Origin: Coxiellaceae bacterium
Lineage (GTDB): Bacteria > Pseudomonadota > Gammaproteobacteria > UBA9339
NCBI GenBank assembly: GCA_003142435.1
Contig: PLMI01000061.1
Coordinates: forward strand, 6,271 to 15,863
DNA: 9,593 nucleotides
Direction of reading: 5' to 3'
Shown: piece by piece, positions 1-9,593 of the stretch
How the letters are laid out: every line of letters starts with the position of its first letter
Position numbering within the stretch: the stretch's first letter is position 1
Translations under genes and position numbers: made by a program
The notes under the pieces: model-generated
The model's database searches: none
What the model saw: the letters and a program-made list of their open reading frames with translations, nothing else
Told to the model about the DNA's origin: nothing

Positions 1-1094
1 TTTACATCCCAAAACTTTTGGCTCTTGCAGCCATCATAAAAAATCCAAAAAAATATGGAGTGTATTTAACCCCGATAAATAACTCTCTTTATTTTGAACA
101 AGTAAACGTAGGTCATCAAATAACGCTTAACGAAGTTGCTAAATTTTCCGATTCAAAAATGGGTATAATCAGATCACTAAACCCGGCTTACACTCAAGGA
201 GCCACTCCACCAAACGGACCGTACACAGTTCTAGTACCAAAAAACAAAAGTAGCATTTTCCAAAAGCGGGCTAACTTATCTCAGCCATCATCTCTTGAGG
301 AAACTCCAGAAAAAGTAAACCCTGAAACAAAGCTGGAAGAAACAGCAAATGCACAACCAGAAAGTGCAACAACAGCAATAACTTCTGCTTCTGTTCCCGC
401 GACATCCGGCATTCCAACTGACATGCAATACAATAATGAGAAGGCAAACATAAGCGATCAGGAAATGGGCATTTCTGATAACACAGCAAAAGCTCAGGAG
501 CAACAGCCACGATACATCAAATACACTGTCAAGAAAAAAGACACACTATATAAAATCGCAAGAAAATTTAGAACTTCGACGACTAGTCTTCGCAAAATAA
601 ATAAATTAAAAAATAATGCAGTTAAACCAGGGCAAAGATTATTAGTACCAAACAAAGAAGAAAATCTGAGAACTCAAATGCCGGAAATAAATCAAACTCC
701 TGCAGCTATGCCAAATACTACAAAAAAGCAAAAAACAAATGACAACGAAAATTTAGCGCCTGTTGAAGATCAAAGCAATGCCAACTTACAGCGAAATCTT
801 AACTCAACAAACAAAAAACATAGTGCTATTAAAACTATCAAACACACAGTAACAGCAAGCGACACAATTTATAGCATCGCCAGACAATTTAATACTTCGC
901 CAGAATCTGTTAAATCTTTAAATAAATTAGCAAGCAATAATATAAAACCAGGACAGATATTAAAAATAGAAGGAAATTCTGCGACAGAATCCAGCGGTAC
1001 GCTTTCTACATCGCATAACTCTAAGAAAAACAAATCCTCTACCAAACGTAAACATATGGCCTTTGGTACAAAAAGCAAGGCAAGAAAACATTAA
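1..1094 (+). CDS. mltD: Membrane-bound lytic murein transglycosylase D-like protein, C-terminal part (5' end outside window)
   Basis: Partial gene: the reading frame is open from the first complete codon at position 3 (Tyr-Ile-Pro-Lys-Leu-Leu-Ala-Leu-Ala) with no stop before the left edge, so the TTG at 18 is not a real start. The opening stretch, YIPKLLALAAIIKNPKKYG, is the conserved segment that follows the SLT catalytic domain in MltD proteins; the catalytic Glu lies upstream and is not visible. Next come a degenerate LysM-like unit (about nt 90-245, with SLNPAYTQ), a Ser/Thr/Gln/Asn-rich linker, a clear LysM at about nt 513-653 (YTVKKKDTLYKIARKF...VKPGQRLLVPN), a second linker, a second LysM at about nt 837-974 (HTVTASDTIYSIARQF...IKPGQILKIEG), and a very basic Lys/Arg/His tail. 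LysM domains bind the glycan of peptidoglycan. The enzyme family cleaves it to 1,6-anhydromuramyl products in the periplasm. About 360 residues follow the catalytic region, longer than in E. coli MltD, because of the linkers and tail. No hairpin terminator is seen after the stop. Confidence 0.85.
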   Translation, partial: YIPKLLALAAIIKNPKKYGVYLTPINNSLYFEQVNVGHQITLNEVAKFSDSKMGIIRSLNPAYTQGATPPNGPYTVLVPKNKSSIFQKRANLSQPSSLEETPEKVNPETKLEETANAQPESATTAITSASVPATSGIPTDMQYNNEKANISDQEMGISDNTAKAQEQQPRYIKYTVKKKDTLYKIARKFRTSTTSLRKINKLKNNAVKPGQRLLVPNKEENLRTQMPEINQTPAAMPNTTKKQKTNDNENLAPVEDQSNANLQRNLNSTNKKHSAIKTIKHTVTASDTIYSIARQFNTSPESVKSLNKLASNNIKPGQILKIEGNSATESSGTLSTSHNSKKNKSSTKRKHMAFGTKSKARKH

Positions 1095-1151
1095 AATTTA
1101 TTCTTAAAATGTTAATAAAATACCAATAAAATCAATACATTATTAAAAACC

Positions 1152-1187
1152 TTTAATCTTCCGTTAATGTTTATTTAAGATTATATT
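1152..1187 (+). promoter_or_regulatory. PmrA-like tandem box with a -10 hexamer
   Basis: Two half-sites, TTTAATCTT (1152-1160) and GTTAATGTT (1163-1171), are separated by CC, giving TTAATnTT twice with an 11-bp period. The element described for PmrA in Legionella and Coxiella is cTTAATatT-N2-cTTAATatT. The core letters and the 2-bp spacer match; position 1 and one internal position differ in each half. A -10-like TATATT lies at 1182-1187, 10 bp after the box, the spacing expected when an OmpR/PhoB-family activator replaces the -35. The surrounding DNA is very AT-rich, so chance matching is a real concern. Confidence 0.35.
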
Positions 1188-1196
1188 TAAAAATAA

Positions 1197-1224
1197 TTGC
1201 AAGTAATTTTACAGAGTCTATAAT
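1197..1224 (+). promoter_or_regulatory. Sigma70-type promoter candidate for the orphan gene
   Basis: TTGCAA at 1197-1202 is followed after 16 bp by a perfect TATAAT at 1219-1224. Transcription from about 1231 would give a leader of roughly 155 nt before the ATG at 1387. It lies just downstream of the TTAAT tandem box, so the two candidates are alternatives or act together. AT-richness lowers the specificity. Confidence 0.4.
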
Positions 1225-1372
1225 TTTCATGATTCACATAAAATAAATAACTATAAAAATATATAATATTACAAATAAAAAAATATGATTTTATTTTATT
1301 ATAACATTAACTAATGAATCAAAAAGTATATAAAGTTATCATAACTAACCATAAACTAATAATTAATATTAT

Positions 1373-1378
1373 AGGAGA
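1373..1378 (+). promoter_or_regulatory. Ribosome binding site of the orphan gene
   Basis: AGGAGA lies with its GGAG 9 nt ahead of the ATG at 1387. It is the only purine-rich Shine-Dalgarno match in this AT-rich leader and fixes the start of the downstream gene. Confidence 0.7.
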
Positions 1379-1386
1379 ATAAAAAA

Positions 1387-2340
1387 ATGGCACACCAAGC
1401 AGCAGCAGGTAGAGCAATCAATGCAGACGACGGAGAAGGGCTTGCTTTAGTTCCCCATGGCCCAAAATACCATCTAACACTCTCTCCAAATCAACAAAAA
1501 TTGATATTGGACGCTGCAGTTAAAATAAAAGAAGGACAAGAACTAGAAGTTAAAGCAAATACAGGTCCCTGCAAACGAACAGCTAATACAACACTTGCCT
1601 TCGTTGCAAAGGTATGCAGCATAACTACTCCTGCTCTCCTCTCAATAGTATTCGATATGTTAAAACGAGAAACTGGAGGTCACGGCTGGTGGGATCGAGA
1701 TGTTATTTCATCTTCATCAGATGTCCTTTCATCCCAATCACAGGAAAGTTATGCCCCGCCTATGTGGATATGGAAATCAATAATGTTACAGAGTAGCATT
1801 AATATTACAAGCATTGTAGTAAACGCCACAATTAATATGAGACCACTTAGTAATCCAGAAGTTCGTACAATTGCTGGAGAAATGTGGGCCATAGGTGGAT
1901 GTTATACAGCGGGCTGGCAATCACCAGATTATAATCCTACTCCATGTTTTGTTACCGCTTTGACAACTTTTAGCTGGAATGCATTTGAAAATCTCAGAAG
2001 TCTTATTCCAAGCAAAAATTGGGGTGATATAGCTTTTGCTGCTGTAGGTCTTGGATGCGTTTTAGCTATGTATAGCGGTGCTGACATTGGTTTAGGAATC
2101 GCTGGACCCGGACCTGGTCAAGCAGCACAAGCTGCATTAACGACAGCCACAATTGGAGCTGCAGCGGACTCAGCTATCAATTTAGGCAAGAATTTGTACG
2201 AGGCTGGATTTCGTTTGTTCTGTAGATGGGGACGCGGCGCAGATCCCTCTATACAAGAACAGTTTTATAAAAAAGATAGAGAAATTTCTGATGCTACTGA
2301 TAGAATTTCACAAGTATTTCCAGCACCAGCACCTGTATAG
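1387..2340 (+). CDS. Hypothetical 317-residue protein with several hydrophobic segments; candidate secreted or membrane protein
   Basis: I do not recognise a family. The frame is supported by a good ribosome binding site (AGGAGA), an ATG start, its own promoter-like sequences and a strong terminator 53 nt after the stop. The N-terminus is short and polar, with no signal peptide. Hydrophobic or helix-prone segments lie at about residues 68-92, 129-150, 213-240 and 245-266, the last two rich in Gly and Ala (GLGIAGPGPGQAAQAALTTATIGAA). A central part holds many Trp (101, 102, 127, 129, 167, 177, 197, 212). There are six Cys (62, 77, 172, 187, 224, 279). The last 30 residues are charged (KKDREISDATDRISQ) and end in a Pro-Ala run. 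It stands alone, convergent with the atp operon and separated from mltD by 292 bp. The PmrA-like box upstream makes a Dot/Icm-type effector one possibility. An inner-membrane protein of unknown role is the other. No catalytic motif was found. Confidence 0.8.
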   Translation: MAHQAAAGRAINADDGEGLALVPHGPKYHLTLSPNQQKLILDAAVKIKEGQELEVKANTGPCKRTANTTLAFVAKVCSITTPALLSIVFDMLKRETGGHGWWDRDVISSSSDVLSSQSQESYAPPMWIWKSIMLQSSINITSIVVNATINMRPLSNPEVRTIAGEMWAIGGCYTAGWQSPDYNPTPCFVTALTTFSWNAFENLRSLIPSKNWGDIAFAAVGLGCVLAMYSGADIGLGIAGPGPGQAAQAALTTATIGAAADSAINLGKNLYEAGFRLFCRWGRGADPSIQEQFYKKDREISDATDRISQVFPAPAPV

Positions 2341-2392
2341 GAATAAATCATCCTTAAATATCAAAATCATTTAATAATAAAAATTATATTCC

Positions 2393-2425
2393 AAAAGGGC
2401 ATTAGCTTTACTTATGCCCTTTTTT
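2393..2425 (+). terminator. Intrinsic terminator of the orphan gene, possibly bidirectional
   Basis: AAAAGGGCAT (2393-2402) pairs perfectly with ATGCCCTTTT (2414-2423) around an 11-nt loop, and six T residues run through 2420-2425. The hairpin lies 53 nt after the orphan stop and 32 nt after the atpC stop on the other strand. Read on the minus strand it ends in only four T residues, so it should stop the plus-strand transcript well and the atp transcript less strongly. Confidence 0.85.
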
Positions 2426-2457
2426 GTTTCTCTAATCCAAAAAACCATTTTAAAATT

Positions 2458-2880
2458 CTACCTTTCCTTCTTGGCAATTTTTATAGTTCTAATTTGCGCT
2501 ATTGCTTCAGATAATTGAACTATAGCACTCGTCACATCAATACCGGCCTTTTTATTTGCTAGAATTCGTTCGGCCTCCTGTTTTGCTAAAAGAGCCTGTG
2601 CTTCATCAAGTTCAGCAGCTCTTACAATAGTGTCAGCTAAAATGCTTATTTTATTTGGCTGCACTTCCAAAATACCTCCCGAGACATAATAAACGAATTC
2701 TTTGCCGCCTTGAGCAACTACTCGCACCGTTCCGGGTTTTATAGCAGTAATAAGCGCTGTGTGACCAGGGAAAATCCCAAGCTCACCCAGGTCGCCGGTT
2801 GCCACAACCATTTCTGCTAATCCAGAAAAGATTTTGGCTTCAGCGCTTACTATATCGACATGTACTGTTATTGCGGGCAT
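2458..2880 (-). CDS. atpC: F1F0 ATP synthase subunit epsilon
   Basis: This 140-residue protein is the rotor-stalk subunit at the foot of gamma, which transmits rotation to the c-ring and can inhibit ATP hydrolysis through its C-terminal helices. E. coli epsilon is 139 residues. The N-terminal beta-sandwich (about 1-85) shows the family signatures DIVSAEAKIFSG, GDLGELGIFPGHTALITAIKPG and VSGGILEVQPNKISILADT. The C-terminal part (about 88-138) is the expected two-helix hairpin, with AELDEAQALLAKQEAERIL. The ATG start follows GAGG (2885-2888 on the plus strand) by only 4 nt. It is the last gene of the operon. The 126-nt gap to atpD is unusual and holds a repeat-like insert. Confidence 0.97.
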   Translation of the reverse strand: MPAITVHVDIVSAEAKIFSGLAEMVVATGDLGELGIFPGHTALITAIKPGTVRVVAQGGKEFVYYVSGGILEVQPNKISILADTIVRAAELDEAQALLAKQEAERILANKKAGIDVTSAIVQLSEAIAQIRTIKIAKKER

Positions 2881-2884
2881 AAAA

Positions 2885-2980
2885 CCTCTATCGTTCCCAG
2901 GGCTGCACTCGCAAAAAACGCTCGTTTACCCTGGGCTATGATTATTAAGCTACTTCGTAGCTTTGCTGTCGCTTCGCGTA
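2885..2980. repeat. Hairpin-rich, GC-richer repeat-like insert in the atpD-atpC spacer
   Basis: The 126-nt spacer (2881-3006) contains a block unlike the AT-rich spacers elsewhere. CCCAGGG (2896-2902) and CCCTGGG (2929-2935) form a perfect 7-bp inverted repeat with a 26-nt interior. The interior holds a perfect mirror repeat, GAGCGTTTTTTGCGAG on the minus strand. A second perfect hairpin, AAGCTAC-TTC-GTAGCTT, lies at 2947-2963, and a small CGC-TTC-GCG hairpin at 2970-2978. On the plus strand a T6 tract follows at 2981-2986. This resembles a REP/MITE-type interspersed element. No second copy is visible in this window, so calling it a repeat is inference. Confidence 0.5.
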
Positions 2981-3006
2981 TTTTTTATATTGTACAAAAT
3001 TTATAT

Positions 3007-5302
<2,296 letters not shown>

Positions 5303-5407
5303 ATAATAATAAATTTCTAGGAGCTAATAATTCCTCTCTGTATATTTTATGTAACAAAATCAATATTAAAAAAAAGGATTACTCAACAATGTCATTGTCA
5401 ACAAGCC
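5303..5407 (-). other. Atypically long atpA-atpG spacer with small palindromes and a T8 tract
   Basis: This 105-nt gap is among the longest in the operon. On the operon strand, after the atpA stop, it carries TTGTTGA twice, around the near-palindrome ACAATGACATTGT (13 nt), then a T8 tract (5368-5375 as A on the plus strand), and closer to atpG an AGGA...TCCT hairpin (5319-5335). The palindrome is weak and 10 nt from the T-tract, so I do not call a terminator. No small open frame is convincing. Confidence 0.4.
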
Positions 5408-6943
5408 CTAATATTGTTGCTTAAATTTCTCAAGTACATCTTTTAATTTTGCTGCCATTTCGTCATTGTAATCAGGATTTCTATTTATCGTATCGAGCAA
5501 TTCCTGGTGATATTTATGCGCATATTTAAGCAAGTCTCTTTCAAAAGAAACAACGTTAGTAACTGAAACGCCATTTAAAAAACCGCTATCAATAGCAAAT
5601 AAAATAACGGCGATTTCCGCAACACTTAAAGGCTGATATTGATCCTGTTTTAAAACTTCGACAGCCCTTTGTCCATGTTCTAATTGTTTGCGTGTTGCCT
5701 CATCCAATTCGGAAGCAAACTGAGAGAAGGCCTCCAATTCTCGATATTGTGCTAAAGCCAAACGCATGCCGCTACCAAGCTTTTTAATGATTTTAGTTTG
5801 CGCAGCGCCACCTACTCTTGATACTGACAAACCAGCGTTAATTGCAGGTCTAATACCAGCATTGAATAAATCAGTTTCTAAAAATATCTGTCCATCAGTT
5901 ATTGATATAACATTTGTTGGAATAAATGCGGAAAGATCACCTGCTTGAGTTTCAATGATGGGTAACGCTGTCAAAGAGCCTGTTTTATTTTTTACAGCAC
6001 CTGCTGTAGCCTGTTCAACAAATCGCGGGTTAACCCTCGCAGCACGCTCCAGCAATCTTGAATGCAAATAAAAAACGTCTCCTGGATATGCTTCTCTGCC
6101 GGGAGGTCTTCGCAAAAGCAAAGAAATTTGCCGGTACGCCCAGGCATGTTTTGTAAGGTCATCGTAAATGATTAGCGCATCTTCACCTTTATCACGAAAG
6201 TATTCGCCCATAGCGCAGCCTGCATATGGCGCAATAAATTGCAATGCAGCGGAATCAGAAGCGTTGGCCGCTACAATTATTGTGTGTTCCATAGCACCAT
6301 AACGTTCTAATCTGCGCACAAGATTAGCTACTGAAGATGCTTTTTGCCCAATGGCTACGTAAATACATTTTACTCCCGTTCCCTTTTGATTAATGATAGC
6401 ATCAACCGCAATAGCAGTTTTTCCTGTTTGCCGGTCACCTATAATCAGCTCACGTTGCCCGCGTCCAATTGGCACCATCGTATCTATTGACTTAATTCCA
6501 GTTTGTAAAGGCTGGCTTACCGATTGGCGTTCAACGACTCCAGGGGCTACCTTTTCAATCAAAGAATTATTGGCAAGATCAATCGGACCTTTGCCGTCAA
6601 TTGGTTTTCCCAAAGCGTTGACTACTCTGCCAAGAAGCGCTTCTCCTACGGGAACGGATAGCACTTGCCCTGTACAATATACCTTCTGGCCTTCACATAA
6701 ATTTTCATAAGAACCAAGAACTACAGCTCCAACTGAATCTCTTTCCAAGTTCAGCGCAATACCGTAAATATTACCCTCAAAACGCAGCATTTCATATGAC
6801 ATTACATCACTTAAACCGTAAATTTGGATAATGCCATCTTTAACGCTGATGATAGTGCCTTCAGTTTTAACCACGGCAGTAAGGTCAAATTGCTCAATGC
6901 GTTTTTTTATTAAATCGCTGATTTCCACAGAATTAAATGACAT
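5408..6943 (-). CDS. atpA: F1F0 ATP synthase subunit alpha
   Basis: This is the regulatory nucleotide-binding subunit of F1, alternating with beta. It has 511 residues (E. coli 513). Walker A GDRQTGKT is at 169-176 and the arginine finger in [12 protein letters not shown] is R376, the same numbers as in E. coli. Other signatures are [15 protein letters not shown] near the N-terminus, the [16 protein letters not shown]alker B region (about 256-271) and the [22 protein letters not shown] block. The ATG at 6943 ([16 protein letters not shown]) is chosen because GAAGGG lies 7 nt upstream. A TTG five codons further upstream would swallow that site. The gap to atpH is 51 nt. Confidence 0.98.
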   Translation of the reverse strand: MSFNSVEISDLIKKRIEQFDLTAVVKTEGTIISVKDGIIQIYGLSDVMSYEMLRFEGNIYGIALNLERDSVGAVVLGSYENLCEGQKVYCTGQVLSVPVGEALLGRVVNALGKPIDGKGPIDLANNSLIEKVAPGVVERQSVSQPLQTGIKSIDTMVPIGRGQRELIIGDRQTGKTAIAVDAIINQKGTGVKCIYVAIGQKASSVANLVRRLERYGAMEHTIIVAANASDSAALQFIAPYAGCAMGEYFRDKGEDALIIYDDLTKHAWAYRQISLLLRRPPGREAYPGDVFYLHSRLLERAARVNPRFVEQATAGAVKNKTGSLTALPIIETQAGDLSAFIPTNVISITDGQIFLETDLFNAGIRPAINAGLSVSRVGGAAQTKIIKKLGSGMRLALAQYRELEAFSQFASELDEATRKQLEHGQRAVEVLKQDQYQPLSVAEIAVILFAIDSGFLNGVSVTNVVSFERDLLKYAHKYHQELLDTINRNPDYNDEMAAKLKDVLEKFKQQY

Positions 6944-6994
6944 ATTTTTACCCTTCAATTTTGTAAAACTTATCCCGTCACGAAAGCCATGATA

Positions 6995-7549
6995 CTATTC
7001 AAGTTTAAAATCATCGCGTAATTTTTTCAGTTTACCTTTAATAGAACCATCGATAACTTTATCTCCTACGCACATCACTGCCCCTCCTACCAACTCAGGG
7101 TCTATTGAAACCTCAAGTTTAACTTTACGCTTAAATTTCTTTTCCAAAACCGTTTGTATTCTTAACAACTGCTCTTCAGAAGCAGCAAAAGCTAAAACAA
7201 CTTTAGCCGGTAAAATACCGACATAATCCAAAGACATTTTCTTAAAAAAAATTGTTATTTCGGGCAAAATTCCCAGATGATGTTTTGAAACTAATATTCT
7301 TATAAAATTTATTATTTCTGTTTGCATTTTTTGTGAAGCTAATTCTTCACCATCAAAAGATAAAATAAAATCAACTTTTTTTTCATGGCTTATATTAGGA
7401 TCGTCTAAAATTATTTTTGCCGCTTTATCTTGGATCAGTAAAGAAAATCGCGCTAGCCGCGTTTCCCATTCGGAAATAGTTTTTTGCAAAAGTGCAAGTG
7501 AAAAAAGGGCTTTGGCATAGGGGCGAGCCAAAGTAATATAATTAATCAC
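6995..7549 (-). CDS. atpH: F1F0 ATP synthase subunit delta
   Basis: Delta (OSCP homologue) joins the top of F1 to the peripheral b stalk. It has 184 residues (E. coli 177). The N-terminal domain begins with the family signature [12 protein letters not shown] (residues 5-16). The C-terminal region has [26 protein letters not shown], matching the delta C-terminal signature. The start is GTG at 7549, preceded by GAGG (7556-7559) with 6 nt spacing. It overlaps the end of atpF by 8 nt (GTGATTAA), which points to translational coupling. Confidence 0.96.
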   Translation of the reverse strand: MINYITLARPYAKALFSLALLQKTISEWETRLARFSLLIQDKAAKIILDDPNISHEKKVDFILSFDGEELASQKMQTEIINFIRILVSKHHLGILPEITIFFKKMSLDYVGILPAKVVLAFAASEEQLLRIQTVLEKKFKRKVKLEVSIDPELVGGAVMCVGDKVIDGSIKGKLKKLRDDFKLE

Positions 7550-8024
7550 GATCTACCTCGGAAATCAGTTGTTCTACAAGCGCATAATTAGCATCGGTAT
7601 TGACGTTAGAGCGCATAATTTTTTCGGCAATGATTAAAGCTGCTTTCCCAGCTCGCTTGCGCAATTCATTCCCTGCCGAAAGCCGTTCTTTTTCAATATC
7701 AATCTTCGCTAATTCTATAATACGCTTAGCTTCTTCATTAGCTTTTACTTTACCGTCTTCAACAATCTTAACTACATCTTCATTTGCAGCAGAAATAATC
7801 CCTGCGGCATCTGATTTTGCATTGCTGATGATTTGCAGCGAATTTTCCCGCGATAATTCTAAGTATTGCTTGCCTTTTTCAGCGGCTTCCAACCCGTCGG
7901 CAATTTTCTTTTGTCTTTCATTAATGGCTTTTATGATTGGCGGCCACACGTATTTCATGGTAACCCAAACCAAAACTATGAACGTTAAAATTTCGCCAAG
8001 AAATGTAAAATTTAATATGTTCAC
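7542..8024 (-). CDS. atpF: F1F0 ATP synthase subunit b
   Basis: Subunit b dimerises into the peripheral stalk that stops the F1 hexamer from turning. It has 160 residues (E. coli 156). One N-terminal membrane helix (about residues 8-27, [23 protein letters not shown]) is followed by a long charged coiled coil with the conserved [16 protein letters not shown]. The MKYVWPP motif at the membrane exit is typical. The start is GTG at 8024, with a modest GTGAG (8033-8037) upstream. No ATG fits the family N-terminus (MNxNxTxxG) better. The gap to atpE is 15 nt and it overlaps atpH by 8 nt. Confidence 0.96.
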   Translation of the reverse strand: MNILNFTFLGEILTFIVLVWVTMKYVWPPIIKAINERQKKIADGLEAAEKGKQYLELSRENSLQIISNAKSDAAGIISAANEDVVKIVEDGKVKANEEAKRIIELAKIDIEKERLSAGNELRKRAGKAALIIAEKIMRSNVNTDANYALVEQLISEVDRD

Positions 8025-8039
8025 AATTTTATCTCACTT

Positions 8040-8350
<311 letters not shown>

Positions 8351-8355
8351 AACAG

Positions 8356-9563
<1,208 letters not shown>

Positions 9564-9593
9564 GGAATTATTTTACCTGAATACCTTTTATTC

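Larger units (their letters stand above)
1095..1386. other. AT-rich intergenic region between mltD and the orphan gene
   Basis: This 292-bp stretch has no credible coding frame. It is built almost entirely of A and T, with many short TTAAT and AATAAAAT words; for example AATAAAAT occurs at 1114-1121 and 1125-1132. It holds the two promoter candidates described separately (box plus -10 at 1152-1187, and a sigma70-like pair at 1197-1224) and the ribosome binding site at 1373-1378. I see no terminator for the upstream gene and no structured RNA. Confidence 0.7.

Noticed and set aside
271..510. Two overlapping minus-strand frames inside mltD
   Set aside because: They are Leu/Cys-rich shadows of the A-rich linker on the coding strand.
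1363..1370. A perfect TTAATATT half-site next to the orphan gene's ribosome binding site
   Set aside because: There is no partner half-site 11 bp away, and single TTAAT words are common in this AT-rich spacer.
5368..5403. Terminator between atpA and atpG
   Set aside because: The palindrome ACAATGACATTGT has at best a 4-5 bp AT-rich stem, and the T8 tract starts 10 nt after it, too far for an intrinsic terminator.
6393..6710. 105-residue plus-strand frame opposite atpA, and similar frames opposite atpD, atpG and atpB
   Set aside because: These are all antisense to strongly conserved atp coding sequence, with no independent start signals.
6944..6958. Longer AtpA from a TTG at 6958
   Set aside because: The extra codons contain the Shine-Dalgarno GAAGGG of the ATG at 6943, and MSFNSVEIS fits the family start.

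Overview
The window looks like chromosomal DNA from a low-GC gammaproteobacterium. The minus strand carries a complete F1Fo-ATP synthase operon in the classical gammaproteobacterial order atpI-B-E-F-H-A-G-D-C. Its subunits align with the E. coli ones almost residue for residue: the AtpA Walker A motif and arginine finger sit at the same residue numbers, and AtpG has the same length (287 aa). The spacers are very AT-rich and the plus-strand genes are A-rich, as in many host-associated gammaproteobacteria. A PmrA-type tandem box ahead of the orphan gene hints at the Legionellales (Legionella/Coxiella relatives). That placement is inference, not proof.

Layout. Positions 1-1094 (+) hold the 3' part of an mltD-like lytic transglycosylase gene, with the end of the catalytic region, a degenerate LysM-like unit and two clear LysM domains. 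Positions 1095-1386 are an AT-rich intergenic region with two overlapping promoter candidates, one of them preceded by the PmrA-like box. Positions 1387-2340 (+) encode a 317-residue protein of unknown family with several hydrophobic segments. A hairpin/T-tract terminator at 2393-2425 separates it from the convergent atp operon. Positions 2458-9563 (-) are the nine atp genes, transcribed from high to low coordinates. The operon promoter lies beyond the right edge.

The atp genes build one machine. AtpB, AtpE and AtpF form the membrane Fo part, AtpH is the stator link, AtpA and AtpD form the catalytic hexamer, AtpG and AtpC form the rotor stalk, and AtpI assists assembly. All key catalytic and proton-path residues are present, so the enzyme should be a working H+-coupled ATP synthase.

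The most notable items are not the enzymes. (1) A textbook intrinsic terminator (11-bp perfect stem plus T8) lies inside the atpI coding sequence in the operon's own direction, followed immediately by a perfect extended -10 element (TGTTATAAT). (2) The unknown gene has a tandem TTAATnTT box 10 bp upstream of a -10-like hexamer, the layout expected of a PmrA/OmpR-family activated gene and therefore possibly of a secreted effector. (3) A compact, GC-richer, hairpin-bearing repeat-like insert sits in the atpD-atpC spacer.
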